A DNA stretch of 64,000 nt from Budvicia aquatica DSM 5075 = ATCC 35567 (GTDB lineage: Bacteria; Pseudomonadota; Gammaproteobacteria; Enterobacterales; Enterobacteriaceae), in assembly GCF_000427805.1 (NCBI RefSeq), contig NZ_KE386588.1, positions 197,444-261,443 of the forward strand. The letters are read 5' to 3'. Below, piece by piece: positions 20,854 through 31,600 of the stretch. The position numbers and the translations under genes are program-made. Positions within the stretch are counted from its first letter, which is position 1. Each line of letters begins with the position of its first letter. The notes beneath the pieces are model-generated. The model searched no databases. It was not told where the DNA came from and saw only the letters and a program-made list of their open reading frames with translations.

Positions 20854-21285
20854 TTAGCGAATACGTGAATGAACTTCACCTTCACTGAAAAAATAAGCAA
20901 TTTCGCGCGCCGCTGAAGCCGCTGAATCAGAGCCATGGACCGCATTTTCAGTCAGGCTGTCAGCATAATCAGCACGCAATGTACCAGCCAATGCATTTGC
21001 CGGATTAGTCGCTCCCATCAGGTCACGATAACGCTGAACGGCGTTTTCACCTTCAAGTACCTGAACAACAACCGGTCCTGAAGTCATAAAATCCAGCAAA
21101 CCATTAAAGAAAGGTTTTCCGTCATGCTCGGCATAAAAGCCGGCAGCCTGCTCACGGGTCAGATGCAACATTTTGGCTCCGACGATAGTAAAACCGGCAT
21201 TTTCGAAGCGAGCATAGATAGAGCCAATCACATTTTTAGCAACTGCATTTGGTTTCAGGATAGAAAGAGTACGTTCAGCAGACAT
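20854..21285 (-). CDS. ndk: Nucleoside diphosphate kinase
   Basis: Transfers the gamma-phosphate from ATP to NDPs and so balances NTP and dNTP pools. From the ATG at 21285 it is 143 residues, identical in length to E. coli Ndk, with the phosphorylated His117 in NAVHGSDS. An in-frame GTG two codons earlier overlaps the GAGGTGA Shine-Dalgarno and is not used. Monocistronic, with its own terminator. Confidence 0.97.
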   Translation of the reverse strand: MSAERTLSILKPNAVAKNVIGSIYARFENAGFTIVGAKMLHLTREQAAGFYAEHDGKPFFNGLLDFMTSGPVVVQVLEGENAVQRYRDLMGATNPANALAGTLRADYADSLTENAVHGSDSAASAAREIAYFFSEGEVHSRIR

Positions 21286-21566
21286 GTTCACCTCATATGA
21301 TACATATGTATATGTTTTATCATTTTGTATTTTTTGGATAAGGCATTGTAGGAATACGCTATTCGGGGCTGATTATACGAAGAGATATTAACCTTGACCA
21401 TCTCAGATGTAACATTTTTTTAAAATAAACTCATCTTATTACACACTTTTCAGTCCATCGCGCATTTCGATTGATATTTTAAATAGGATATCTATAAAAA
21501 GTTCGAGCATGACCGCATAAAAATCGCCTCGAATGCACTAGAAGAACTAGGCAATAGCTCTAAAAA

Positions 21567-22268
21567 TTAGCTATTTTTATCTTCCAGAACGTTATTGAGA
21601 TGGTCACACATCGCCTTTTCTGCGGCTAATGGATCGCGTTCGGTAATGCTACGGTAAATGTTTTCATGTTCCTGAAGGGTGACTTCACGGGTTTTAAACC
21701 TGAGCATCTCCTGACGATAATCTGACATCCATTGAAATACCGCTTGTGATACCGCCAAATAAATAGGATTACCTGATATTCGGGCAACCTCTTGGTGAAA
21801 AGCCATATCGGCCATAACAAAATCATCGTTTTCAACCGCATCATGCATGGCTTTAAGCGCGACTTTCAAACGGGTTAAATCAATAGCATTGGCCTTTTCT
21901 GCCGCCATTCTGGCTAAACCCGATTCGAAAAATATTCGCGCCTCTAATAAGTGGTCAATATTTTTACTGGAACTGGAGAGCATATGGCGAGCAGCAACAT
22001 CAATTTGTTCAATCATTGAATGCATATCGATACGCTCAATACATGCTCTTTCGCCATGACGGATGGTGATCATTCCCATCCCGGACAGGCGCTGCATAGC
22101 TTCACGCACTACAGGTCGCCCGACGCCGAATAGAGTCATCAGTTCTCTTTCCGGCGGCATCTGGTCGCCGGGTTGTAAATCCTCTTCCCGAATCATATTC
22201 AATAGCTGTTCGAAAACTTCATCAGAGAGTTTTTTACGTTGGATTAATCGACTTTTAGTTACGGGCAT
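21567..22268 (-). CDS. GntR-family (FadR/FCD) transcriptional regulator, NanR-like
   Basis: A 233-residue regulator with an N-terminal winged helix-turn-helix (about residues 12-80, with LQPGDQMPPERELMTLFGVG) and a C-terminal all-helical FCD domain with His and Asp residues that usually bind a metal and a ligand (DMAFHQEVARISGNPIYL). It resembles NanR in parts, but no sialic-acid genes are present. It is the likely repressor of the three-gene catabolic operon that ends 135 bp upstream; a strong terminator separates the two units. Confidence 0.88.
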   Translation of the reverse strand: MPVTKSRLIQRKKLSDEVFEQLLNMIREEDLQPGDQMPPERELMTLFGVGRPVVREAMQRLSGMGMITIRHGERACIERIDMHSMIEQIDVAARHMLSSSSKNIDHLLEARIFFESGLARMAAEKANAIDLTRLKVALKAMHDAVENDDFVMADMAFHQEVARISGNPIYLAVSQAVFQWMSDYRQEMLRFKTREVTLQEHENIYRSITERDPLAAEKAMCDHLNNVLEDKNS

Positions 22269-22343
22269 CTGAATACCACTCTTTGCGTATCTGATTGAGT
22301 ATTCAGTATTCTATCGATATAACCAGAGGGTCACAACTTGAAC

Positions 22344-22381
22344 AAAAAACCGGACGTCTTTATGCAATATAAAGACGTCCG
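22344..22381 (-). terminator. Terminator of the three-gene catabolic operon
   Basis: Perfect 12-bp stem CGGACGTCTTTA/TAAAGACGTCCG. On the minus strand it is followed by GGTTTTTTG. It lies between the dehydrogenase stop and the GntR start, so the regulator is a separate transcription unit. Confidence 0.92.
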
Positions 22382-22403
22382 AATAAGGGTGATTTACTAA
22401 AAA

Positions 22404-23261
22404 TTAACGACGAACCGCATTAATCTTAAGCATTCTGGCTAAGACTAAATCGAGCTCTTTTTCATCAAAAATCGTTTTCCAGTCAGGCTTAATAATTTTC
22501 TCTTTACCATACTCAATCGCGATCATACAGGCATCAGAGAACGGATTAGTACTACGGAAGGCAACGGCTAACGCAATCTGAATATGTCCGTACATAATCG
22601 CTTTTGCGGCTGCCTCAGGAACCCCGCAGCTTTTAACGGTCTCATCTAAAGCCTCTTTCATTAAAGTCCCGACCATGCAAGTCACCGTTTCGACCAACGT
22701 CGGCTCCAAATAGGCTAACTGCTTGACGGTAATCCAATGAACATCATCCACAGGAGCATACATCTGGCGCACAATATTCTCTAACGCGCTACGTTGCTCA
22801 GCCGTTCCCTGCTCAAATGCAGCAACAATGGACTGAACCGCAGCCACGCCGCCGAAGGCATCGTCATACTCTGCTTTGGTGTATCGTTCTAAGAACACCG
22901 ACGGATGACAAGGATGGGCCACGGCATAGAGAATATCTGCCCGTTGAGCGATCAAATTGGCATAGGATGCCGCAGGATCAAGCGTGAGTAATATCGCACC
23001 CGGCTTCATTTTAGGTACGATAACAGAGGATATTTTTTGCAAAATAATATCTGGCACCGCCAGAATAACGACGTCACTGATAGCAATAGAAGTATCTGCA
23101 TCCGTCACTTCCCTGCCAGCATCGTTTACCCGCTGTTGTCCCTGCGGAGCCGTTTCACAATAGAAGACTTGATACTGGCTCTTCTGAAGATTGTCAGAAA
23201 TTCGCATGCCCATTTTACCGCCGGCACCCAGTAAAGTGATGGTTTTCAATTCAGTTAACAT
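22404..23261 (-). CDS. NAD(P)-dependent dehydrogenase, possible D-apionate oxidoisomerase (ApnO-like)
   Basis: A 285-residue two-domain oxidoreductase. An N-terminal Rossmann fold carries the dinucleotide motif LLGAGGKMG (residues 10-18), and a C-terminal helical domain of phosphogluconate-dehydrogenase type follows. Fusion of this type, next to a sugar-isomerase-like TIM barrel, resembles ApnO, which turns D-apionate into 3-oxo-isoapionate. That family match is from memory and not verified. Its start lies 1 bp after the stop of the preceding gene, with CAGGAGCA as Shine-Dalgarno, so the two are translationally coupled. Another sugar-acid dehydrogenase role remains possible. Confidence 0.7.
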   Translation of the reverse strand: MLTELKTITLLGAGGKMGMRISDNLQKSQYQVFYCETAPQGQQRVNDAGREVTDADTSIAISDVVILAVPDIILQKISSVIVPKMKPGAILLTLDPAASYANLIAQRADILYAVAHPCHPSVFLERYTKAEYDDAFGGVAAVQSIVAAFEQGTAEQRSALENIVRQMYAPVDDVHWITVKQLAYLEPTLVETVTCMVGTLMKEALDETVKSCGVPEAAAKAIMYGHIQIALAVAFRSTNPFSDACMIAIEYGKEKIIKPDWKTIFDEKELDLVLARMLKINAVRR

Positions 23262-23262
23262 G

Positions 23263-24072
23263 TTATTGCTCCTGTTTAAGTCTATTACGGATGTAATTCA
23301 GATTATGACGAGTCCATTGATTCTCTAGCCGGCAGGTTGTAACGGCATTGGTTTGCCACGGCAGCCAGTGTTCAATAATTTGATTAATCCCACGTGGTTC
23401 CGGGTTGACCTGCTTGATTAGATAGTCGTAATCCAGCAAGCCGGTACCCAGCGGACAGCCAACAAGATTGAACCCCACCCACCCCGCCTGACGGGAGAAG
23501 AGGAAATCCTTAACGTGAAGATTAGTGACTCGATGCTTAGTGTTGTTAATTACGTCTTTAGGGTTTTCTAATGCAGCCACACAGTTACCGGGATCGAGAC
23601 AGACTCCGACATAGGGGGAGTCGATACGGTCTATCACCGACACCATGGTCTTGCTGTTCACTTGCTCGTAAGTCTCTAAACTGAGGTGAATACCGCTTGC
23701 TTCAAGACGAGGTAACGCCTGACGAATGAAGACTTCAGCCTCTTTAGCTGTCGGTTGATGCACTGGCGTATTAAACATACTGCGTAATATTCGGACATTG
23801 AGTTTGCGGGCAATGTGCAAATAAGGATCTAAGTGTTCAGCCTTTAATCCTCTGGTGCCCAGCTCTAACTCAATACCTAACGCCTGAGCCTGTTTGCGTA
23901 GTTCCAACAACTCGGCATCAGACAGCGTGGTAATTTTTTCATAGTCGCAAATCTGAAAAAGCTTAACGTCTAACTCAGCGCACTGTTCTAACATTTGAAC
24001 TAATGTCATCGGCGTAGGAACACGTTCAGAGCCGCGCCAGAAAAACGAATAAGTACTCAAACCAATAGCCAT
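23263..24072 (-). CDS. Sugar-isomerase-like TIM-barrel protein, possible 3-oxo-isoapionate decarboxylase (OiaC-like)
   Basis: A 269-residue AP-endonuclease-2/xylose-isomerase-like TIM barrel. Metal-ligand-type residues occur in SLETYEQV, CLDPGNCVA and LHVKDF. From the ATG at 24072 it begins MAIGLSTYSFFWRG, and the MFS stop lies 1 bp upstream. A longer frame to 24120 would overlap the MFS gene and lacks a Shine-Dalgarno. Within the cluster it would act on the product of the dehydrogenase; OiaC decarboxylates 3-oxo-isoapionate to L-erythrulose. The specific function is inferred from context. Confidence 0.72.
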   Translation of the reverse strand: MAIGLSTYSFFWRGSERVPTPMTLVQMLEQCAELDVKLFQICDYEKITTLSDAELLELRKQAQALGIELELGTRGLKAEHLDPYLHIARKLNVRILRSMFNTPVHQPTAKEAEVFIRQALPRLEASGIHLSLETYEQVNSKTMVSVIDRIDSPYVGVCLDPGNCVAALENPKDVINNTKHRVTNLHVKDFLFSRQAGWVGFNLVGCPLGTGLLDYDYLIKQVNPEPRGINQIIEHWLPWQTNAVTTCRLENQWTRHNLNYIRNRLKQEQ

Positions 24073-24073
24073 A

Positions 24074-25429
24074 TTATTTTTCCTGTAATGACTGAGAAGC
24101 GATGGGTATTGAAGGAGCATCAGCGGGTTTTTGATAGCTTTTCATCATTAGCATCAGCACTGCGGACAGCAGCATAAACCCGCCGACGGCAAACATCGGA
24201 ACCTCATAGTTGCCGCTAAGGTCGTGCAGAATTCCGGTAATATAGCCCGCGGAAAACCCCGCAATATTGCCGATGGTATTGATTAGCGCTACTGCCGCCG
24301 CTGCGGATGCTCCGGTCAGGAACTGTGTCGGAAGGGTCCAGAAGTTAGGAAGTGCAGAAAATATGGAGCATGCGGTGATGGTAATAACCACCATAATCGC
24401 AAAGGGTGATTCCATAAATAATGCGAGCGGTATACTTACTGCACCAGTAATAGCTGGAATATATATATGCCAGCGGCGAATACCTCGTCGCGTTGCATCC
24501 CTTGACCAGAGATAAAGAGCTAAAGCTGCAGGTAGATAAGGAATAGCGGTAATCAATCCTTTATCAAAGATGTCGAAGGTAACCTGAAACTGCTGCTGGA
24601 AACCGGCAATGATTGTCGGCAGGAAGAAACCTAAAGCATACAACCCATAAATAAAGCCAAAATAGATCAGGCTTAGCATCCACACACGGCCATTAAACAT
24701 TACCGTTAATACGCTGGGATGCTGGCTATTTTGCTTGGTCGCATGTTCCCGTTCCAATTCAGACACCAGCCACTGTTTTTCATCATCATTTAGCCAGCGT
24801 GCCTGCTCAGGCTTATCAACCAACCAGAACCAGGCAATCAGGCCCACAAGGATCGCTGGAATCGATACCCCGAGGAACATAACCCGCCAACCGGCCAACC
24901 CTAAAAAACCATCCTGTCCAATAAGTACAGCCGCTAAAGGCGCACCAAAAACCACCGTTAAAGGCTGAGCCAGATAGAATAACGATAGAATTTTGCTCCG
25001 ATAGCTGGCGGGTACCCAAAGGCTAAGATAGAGAATGGCTCCGGGGAAGAAGCCCGCTTCAGCAATTCCTAACAATATCCGTAGAATATAGAGCTCTTTA
25101 ATTCCGGATACCCAGGTAAACAGCAGTGAAACAATACCCCATGACACCATTATTCGAGCCAGCCACTTACGGGCTCCGAAACGGTGCAATGCTAGGTTAC
25201 TCGGGACTTCAAGTAGTATGTATCCGATAAAAAATATGCCTGATGCCAGTCCGAATTGTGCAATCGTCAACCCAAGATCCTGACTCATCCCATTCGGCCC
25301 TGCGAATGAAATTGCCGTACGATCTAAGAAATTGATAAAAAACATCAAACCAACAAAAGGGACCAACCGCAGAGATATTTTATTAATCGCTGATTTTTCT
25401 ACGCTGCTCGGTGGAGAATGTTCGCTCAT
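24074..25429 (-). CDS. MFS transporter, anion:cation symporter (sugar-acid) type
   Basis: A 451-residue inner-membrane permease with 12 predicted helices. The N-terminal FINFLDRTAISFA and the RILLGIAEAGFFPGAILYLS region are typical of the ACS family (hexuronate, glucarate, tartrate and related organic anions). It is the first gene of the operon, so it probably imports the substrate of the two enzymes after it. The ATG at 25429 has an AAAGGAA Shine-Dalgarno; an in-frame GTG at 25444 overlaps that site. Confidence 0.88.
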   Translation of the reverse strand: MSEHSPPSSVEKSAINKISLRLVPFVGLMFFINFLDRTAISFAGPNGMSQDLGLTIAQFGLASGIFFIGYILLEVPSNLALHRFGARKWLARIMVSWGIVSLLFTWVSGIKELYILRILLGIAEAGFFPGAILYLSLWVPASYRSKILSLFYLAQPLTVVFGAPLAAVLIGQDGFLGLAGWRVMFLGVSIPAILVGLIAWFWLVDKPEQARWLNDDEKQWLVSELEREHATKQNSQHPSVLTVMFNGRVWMLSLIYFGFIYGLYALGFFLPTIIAGFQQQFQVTFDIFDKGLITAIPYLPAALALYLWSRDATRRGIRRWHIYIPAITGAVSIPLALFMESPFAIMVVITITACSIFSALPNFWTLPTQFLTGASAAAAVALINTIGNIAGFSAGYITGILHDLSGNYEVPMFAVGGFMLLSAVLMLMMKSYQKPADAPSIPIASQSLQEK

Positions 25430-25497
25430 AATTATTCCTTTCACACTATCACTACCTATACTGGCTGCTGAGCCTGCGGTTAAAAAAACAGCCTCAG

Positions 25498-25513
25498 TGG
25501 TATGATGACGTGA
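25498..25513. promoter_or_regulatory. Candidate operator for the catabolic operon, copy 1
   Basis: The 16-mer TGGTATGATGACGTGA lies 69 bp upstream of the MFS start and recurs at 25708 with a single change. The GGTAT core resembles half-sites of FCD-type GntR regulators. The adjacent regulator is the likely binder (inference). Confidence 0.45.
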
Positions 25514-25523
25514 CTTCTAATTA

Positions 25524-26044
25524 AGATTAACAATATGCCTACAAATAAAAAACGTAGGCGGTTCAAATAGCTATCCATTAAGGGTGGCTAGATGCTTTAT
25601 AATTCCGATGACTATGTATCTATCTCATCAATCTGATACTTATTTTTATAAACGTATTTTTCAAAACTGAACGCCTGGTTTTTTAATTATTGGTCAGCTT
25701 GAGTCATTGGTATGATGACATGATGAATAAATACGGTTATAAAAACGATCGTCGTGATCTTTTGTTCACAACTTAAACATTGGGTGGATTTTAGAAGTAT
25801 GATGATAACTATCATTATGGATTTGGATGGTCAATCAGTTACCTGAATTAGAGTATAATATTGCAATCAAGCTCACAAAATATACCGTTGAGATAAATAA
25901 TATGGTTGATTGGGTTTATTTTGTTAAACTTAATTTAAACTATGGATAAACGATTCAGCAAATTGATGTGAGTAAAAATCGCGTTCCGGCTGAACATATG
26001 AACAATAAATAAATCATATGTTAGTTAGCTATAGCAGAAATGAT
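25524..26044. other. Long A/T-rich intergenic region upstream of the catabolic operon
   Basis: About 500 bp without a credible coding frame, between the MFS promoter region and the pbpC terminator. It contains the second and third operator-like copies. A 7-8 bp inverted repeat ACATATGA/TCATATGT lies around 25996-26023. Nothing else was recognised; a decayed gene cannot be excluded by eye. Confidence 0.5.
25708..25723. promoter_or_regulatory. Candidate operator for the catabolic operon, copy 2
   Basis: TGGTATGATGACATGA, 15 of 16 bases identical to the copy at 25498 and 210 bp away in the same orientation. A third, weaker relative (GTATGATGATAAC within an inverted repeat) is at 25797-25809. 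Repeated operators at this spacing would suit repression by looping. Confidence 0.4.
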
Positions 26045-26073
26045 AAAAATAACGGCCTGTAGAATACAGGCCG
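26045..26073 (-). terminator. Terminator of pbpC
   Basis: Stem CGGCCTGT/ACAGGCCG with a 5-nt loop. On the minus strand it runs into TTATTTTTATC. It lies 67 bp after the pbpC stop. Confidence 0.8.
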
Positions 26074-26139
26074 AAGGTATAATGCATAGATAGCCCTAAT
26101 CTGGGCTTATGTCTGTGGTTTACAAATCTAATAACCCAA

Positions 26140-28491
26140 TCAATCCAGCACAAAGCTTACGCTATTCACCTGACCGCTTTCGTCCAATACGCTGATTTGA
26201 TATTTTCCCGAAACGGTCAATGTCTGAATGAATGGATCTGTTTGCTCTGTTTCGGTGACTGCCTCGCCGTTAATAAACCACCAGCGTTTACCTCTGCCGC
26301 CTTGAGTATCAAGGCGAAGATCCAGTGAGAGAGAACCCGGTATACGTTTTAATATAGCCCCTTCTTTTATGCCCAATATTAACAAGGGCGGGCTAGTGTC
26401 ATATCCGATTGGCGGGCACGTTTCATCACGTACCGGCAGGCGCTCGTCTCTACGCTCAGCTAACGGCAGCCAAGTCTCCAGAGGGGTTGGCCATAGAGCA
26501 ATACGGCGTTTAATTGCCCCGCTGCAATCCGGAGCCACGCGTTTTCCTTCAGCGTTTACCCATAGGCTTAACCAGCCGCCAATACCGGTATCTTGCCCCG
26601 GGGCAGATAATGTCGGTGGAATGGTACCGTCCAAAATCCATGCCTGACGTCGTTGACGACAGTTAGGGTCACCGGCTTCCAAACTCTGTCCCTGAGGCCA
26701 ACAGATAACTGCCCTGCCGACTGAATCAGGCCGGGGATCTCTTGGCCAAAATCTTGCAGTCTGAGCGCTTCGGTTAACCAGTAAATTATTAATCTGATGC
26801 AGAATAGGTACTGCTGTCGCGTAGCCAAACTGCCCTGCAACCGGAGTACCGTCGGGACGACCAACCCAAATACCAATAAGATAACCACCATTCATACCAA
26901 TGGTCCATGCATCTCTATAGCCATAGCTTGTCCCGGTTTTCCACGCTAACGGAACAATATCAGAGAGTTGGTTATCAGGAACCGGGCGAGCCTCGCCGGC
27001 CAATATCCGCCGTACAATCCATGCAGAACCGGGAGAAAGTAGAGGGCGTTCAATTAAAGGGTCCTGTGGCCGGTAGCGCAAAGCGGCAACGTTGCCATGG
27101 CGAACAAAGGCACTGTAACCACTCACTAACTCATCCATTCGCATGCCGGTTCCCCCCAAAATAAGGGAAAGGTTAGGTTCACTATTAAGCGGAAAACGTA
27201 AAGTGATGCCGGCATTACGCATATTGCCGGTAAAACGCTTAGGGCCATAGGCTTCAAGAACCTGTACTACGGGCAGATTCAACGATCTGACTAAAGCGTC
27301 TGACGCACTCACCGGGCCGTTAAATCCGGTATCAAAATTACCGGGCCGGTAATCACCGAAACGGCGGGGAACATCTTGCAATAATGATTCGGCATGAATC
27401 AGGCCGTCATCCAACGCCATTCCATAAGCAAATGGTTTTAACGTAGAGCCCGGAGAGCGCCACGCGGTGATCATATCAACGTGACCAAAGCGGCTAACGT
27501 CATTAAGATCGACGGAACCGATGTAGGCTTTAACCGCCATGGTGGAATGTTCAACTACCAAAATTCCCATTGAGGTATTTTCAGGCAGCTGACTTTTCCA
27601 CCCCATCGTCATATCTTCAAGCCGGCGCTGCAACGAGGCATCAATGGTGGTTTCAATCACATCGGACTTACTTTCAGACAACATACGACGAGCTAACAGA
27701 GGAGCCAGCTGTGGCGCTTGACGACCTGCCAACCAGACGGTTTCCTCTTTTATCTCTTCAACCTGTTGCTCACTCCATACGCCATATTCGGCCAGGCGTG
27801 AGAGCACTTTATCTCTGGCTAACTGGGCTCTTTCTGGATAACGATCCGGTCGTAAACGGCTTGGCGCCTGTGGTAACACCGCCAACAAGGCCGACTCAGC
27901 CCGGGTTAGCTCTGACGGCGGTTTATCCAGATAGGCCCAGCTGGCGGCACCGATACCCTGCAAAGTTCCGCCATAGGGTGCCCGATTGATATACAGCGTA
28001 AGAATTTGATCTTTGCTGTAATGCCACTCAAGTTGCAAGGTGCGAAAAACCTGACGCAGCTTGCCGGTAAGCGTCCTGTCATGGGGTTCAATTAAGCGGG
28101 CAACCTGCATTGATAGCGTACTTCCGCCGGAAACAATGCGTTGATTTGTCAGGTTTTGCCACAGGGCCCGACCGATAGACAGTGGATTAATTCCGGGATG
28201 TTCGTAAAACCAGCGATCCTCATAGGTCAGCAAGGCTTCGATATAATAAGGAGATACCTGATCGAGTGAAACGGAATAGCGCCATACCCCTTCAGCATCG
28301 GCAAAGCGCCAAAGCGGAGTGCCATCATCGGCAACCACCACTCGCGCTGTTTGTACGTTGGTATCCGGCAAAGGCCATATTTTATCCGCGCCCCACAGCC
28401 CGGCAGCGATTATCCCAACCATGAGTATCAATGCGGCCAGCGATCTACGCAAAAACCGAAGTGTGATTATATTTGAAAATATCCAACGCAA
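26140..28491 (-). CDS. pbpC: Penicillin-binding protein 1C
   Basis: Bifunctional class A PBP, anchored in the inner membrane by one N-terminal helix (about residues 12-32). The GT51 glycosyltransferase domain has the catalytic Glu in YEDRWFYEHPG. The transpeptidase domain has SPGSTLKPF (SxxK) and KTGTSYGYRDAW (KTG). A C-terminal BiPBP beta domain ends the protein. At 783 residues it is slightly longer than E. coli PbpC (770). It follows yfhM on the same strand and works with that periplasmic macroglobulin in the family's usual pairing. Confidence 0.97.
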   Translation of the reverse strand: MRWIFSNIITLRFLRRSLAALILMVGIIAAGLWGADKIWPLPDTNVQTARVVVADDGTPLWRFADAEGVWRYSVSLDQVSPYYIEALLTYEDRWFYEHPGINPLSIGRALWQNLTNQRIVSGGSTLSMQVARLIEPHDRTLTGKLRQVFRTLQLEWHYSKDQILTLYINRAPYGGTLQGIGAASWAYLDKPPSELTRAESALLAVLPQAPSRLRPDRYPERAQLARDKVLSRLAEYGVWSEQQVEEIKEETVWLAGRQAPQLAPLLARRMLSESKSDVIETTIDASLQRRLEDMTMGWKSQLPENTSMGILVVEHSTMAVKAYIGSVDLNDVSRFGHVDMITAWRSPGSTLKPFAYGMALDDGLIHAESLLQDVPRRFGDYRPGNFDTGFNGPVSASDALVRSLNLPVVQVLEAYGPKRFTGNMRNAGITLRFPLNSEPNLSLILGGTGMRMDELVSGYSAFVRHGNVAALRYRPQDPLIERPLLSPGSAWIVRRILAGEARPVPDNQLSDIVPLAWKTGTSYGYRDAWTIGMNGGYLIGIWVGRPDGTPVAGQFGYATAVPILHQINNLLVNRSAQTARFWPRDPRPDSVGRAVICWPQGQSLEAGDPNCRQRRQAWILDGTIPPTLSAPGQDTGIGGWLSLWVNAEGKRVAPDCSGAIKRRIALWPTPLETWLPLAERRDERLPVRDETCPPIGYDTSPPLLILGIKEGAILKRIPGSLSLDLRLDTQGGRGKRWWFINGEAVTETEQTDPFIQTLTVSGKYQISVLDESGQVNSVSFVLD

Positions 28492-28559
28492 TTAGGGCTA
28501 CTCATTGAAATTAGTACCAAATTAAAGAGACGAAATTTAAACTACGCCATCAACACGAT

Positions 28560-28586
28560 AAGGGCGCCATACGGCGCCCTTTTATT
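28560..28586. terminator. Hairpin between yfhM and pbpC
   Basis: Perfect 9-bp stem AAGGGCGCC/GGCGCCCTT with ATAC loop, 27 bp after yfhM. The U-tract is better on the plus strand (TTTTATT) than on the minus strand. It may act as a partial terminator or stabiliser between yfhM and pbpC, which are usually linked. Confidence 0.55.
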
Positions 28587-28607
28587 ACACAAGCAGATTA
28601 GTCATTT

Positions 28608-31600
28608 CTACTTAACGTCTAAACGGGCCGGCGTCGAACCAACAGACCGCCATTCAGGTTTATACATTGATTCCACCTGCGGAGCCGGAATGCTGTAGCT
28701 TCCCGGCGTAACCGCCCGCACTAAATACAGCAGCGTTACCGGATAGTTACGGCTGCCGTCAACTTTCACAGCGGCAACATAGCGATCGTCACGGTATTCC
28801 TGATACTGAATTTCAGCACTCTGCATTTTACTTTGTAGCGTGGCTAGCTCACCGGCACTGTCACCCAGACTGGCACTGCTATCGCCAAGATTCTGATTTT
28901 CCAGTTCAAAACCGGCCGGTAGTAAATCCACAACCAAGGCATCGTTCACTTGACGATCGGCCCACAGATTTAAGTGAACCACCATCAGTTGGCCACTTTT
29001 CACCTGATTCAGCGCAACCGGAGAACCGTCCAGATTAAGGAAATTGCGCTCAATATGCAGATTATTGCTGACCGGAGTCGGCTGCTTCAATGGATAGCCG
29101 GTAATATCAACGCGAGGATAAACCGTCAGACCACCGGAGTTAGTCAGATTAATACCTTTCGCCAGTTGATTAGCATCATAGAGGAAAGAGACTGGTTTAT
29201 TGTTTTCTACCTCTTTGCTTTCTACACCTGAAACGTCAACGCTCCAGTCTGCAGACTGCTTATTCAATAAATTCCGGCCGGCAAGATAAACGGCATTACG
29301 TTCTTGAGTAGAAAGATAACGCTCAGAGATAAGATTATCTGATAGCCCCATCAATACGCTGCCTTGCTGTTCAGGCAGCAGATTGTACTCGTTTAATAAC
29401 GACAGTATTAATGCGTTATCCCGTAATTCACTCCCGTAATCACCCAACCAAACATTACGTTGAGCGCCACCCATGGCTACGCCTTGCTTAATCGCCTGCG
29501 TGGCTTTTGGCATATCGCCCATTAGTTGCAGAGCTACGCCCAATTGAACTAATGGTAAACCTGACATCGCTTCACCACGACGATCGTAAAGCTGGCGCAA
29601 TGCCCCCAACGGAGCCTGCTGCTGGCGAGCTAATACCAGTCCGGCATAGGCCTGAACGGCAAAGCGCGAAGCATCAGCCGTCTTGCTGCTCTCACTATAG
29701 CGAGTTTCAATCTGATTACGGTCCTGCAGATAACGTAGCAGACGCTGATTTGCTTTGTTCAGCGCATCTTCCTGTACGGAATAACCTTGCTCACGGGCAC
29801 GGATCAGGAAGTCGGTGACATAGGCTGTCAGCCAGTACTCTTCATAGCCTTGCTTGTCCCAAAGTGCAAAGCTGCCGTTCCCTTTTTGCATTCCCAGCAA
29901 ACGCTCAATACCGATATCGATATTTTTGCGACGAACATCATCGCTGTCACTTTTAATTCCTAACGCAGCTAACTGAGCCTGATTAGAGTAAAGCGATGGA
30001 TATAGCCCGCTGGTAGTCTGCTCAAGGCAACCATAAGGGTAGGCAAACAGCTCACGAATATGCTGTGCCACATTCAATGGCGGCGTGCCGGTTAAGGTCA
30101 TTTGGCCTTCAATGGTAGAAGTCGCCAGTCCTTGTAATGCATCAGGGGGTAATACCCAGTTTTGCCCGGAGCTTAATGTCATGGCATAGCTGTTAGTCTT
30201 AGCCGGCGTTGCCGGACGAACGCCTAATGTCCAGTGTCGTTCAATAACCATGGTTGGCTCATTAGGTAACACTAACCCATTAACCGTCACTTTAATGTCA
30301 CCCTGACCAAATCCATTTAAGGCTTCAATCGGGATACTTAACGTTTTACGCTGTCCTTTGGCTAGCTTCACGTTTTGCGTTGCTGTACCGGTCTGTTTAA
30401 TCAAACCATTAGTCATAACTTTTACATCTAAGGTCTGTTCAGCGTCGGTTAGGTTACTCAGATCAAGCGCCAGAATACTGCGGTCACCACCGGCAATAAA
30501 GCGCGGCATAGACAGCTCAGCAATCAACGGTGCAGCGACAATAATCTTGCTTTCAGCGCTGCCGAACTCTTCATCACTCCAGGCCTGAGCCATTAAGCGA
30601 AGCTCACCGTTAAAATCAGGAATAGGCAGTTTAATCTCGCCTTCACCTTTATCGTTCAGCACGACAGGTAGTGCCTGCTGCGCCACAATTTGGACCACGG
30701 TAACCGGTTTCTTACCACCGCGAGACAGCGCATCGTCTTCACCGTCACCGCCGAAGCTAAGTTTGGCTGTCTTCCCCTGCCCTTCAATCAGTTGACCATA
30801 AATATCCATCTGATCGACGCTGTAGCGTTTACGACCAAAGAAGGCTTCGTAAGGATCCGGCGTAACAAAATTAGTGATATTGAGCACGCCACTGTCTACC
30901 GCAGACAGCAGTACATTAATCGATTTCGGCAGCTCACCCTCTTTCATTGAGGCTTTCACTTTTACCGTCAATGTTTGATTCGGGCGCATACGTTCAGGCG
31001 TACTTAGCGCTAAAAAAATCTTACGATTAATATCAACCAACGGAAGATGTAACAGGCCAACTGCACGTTTCGGCGTTGCCTGTAACGTCTTATCTCCCGG
31101 GCGTACAACTAAAGCACTAATGTAGAGATCGTGGCGATTCCACTCTTCATTGACCGGCACTTCAAAATCAGCGCCGCCTACCGGAACTTCAATCTCTTTC
31201 CACCATAGCGGGCCATCGCTAGACTCAAGCATCAGGTAACCTTTACCGGCTGTCGGAGCCTCAACGTTAACTTTTACTTTCTCTCCCGGTCTGTAGGCCG
31301 GTTTATCCAGTTTAAGCTTCACCTGATCCGGTCTTAATGCACCGGTGCCATCGGTATTATCCTGCCAGCTATAGCCAGCCCAAAAACGCAGGCTACTGGT
31401 TACACCAGTGCTAGGATCTTCAACTTCAAGGCGATAAGAGCCCCACTCGACCGGATAGTTGACTTTAACAACCTGATCGGCAGCGATACTTTTTGTTTCT
31501 TGAGAAACAACCAGATCTTTCTGATCGTATTGGGAACTCCAGCCACCATCAGATGACCACTCCCAGTAGTAATCACGACGTTCACGCACTAAGCGTACGT

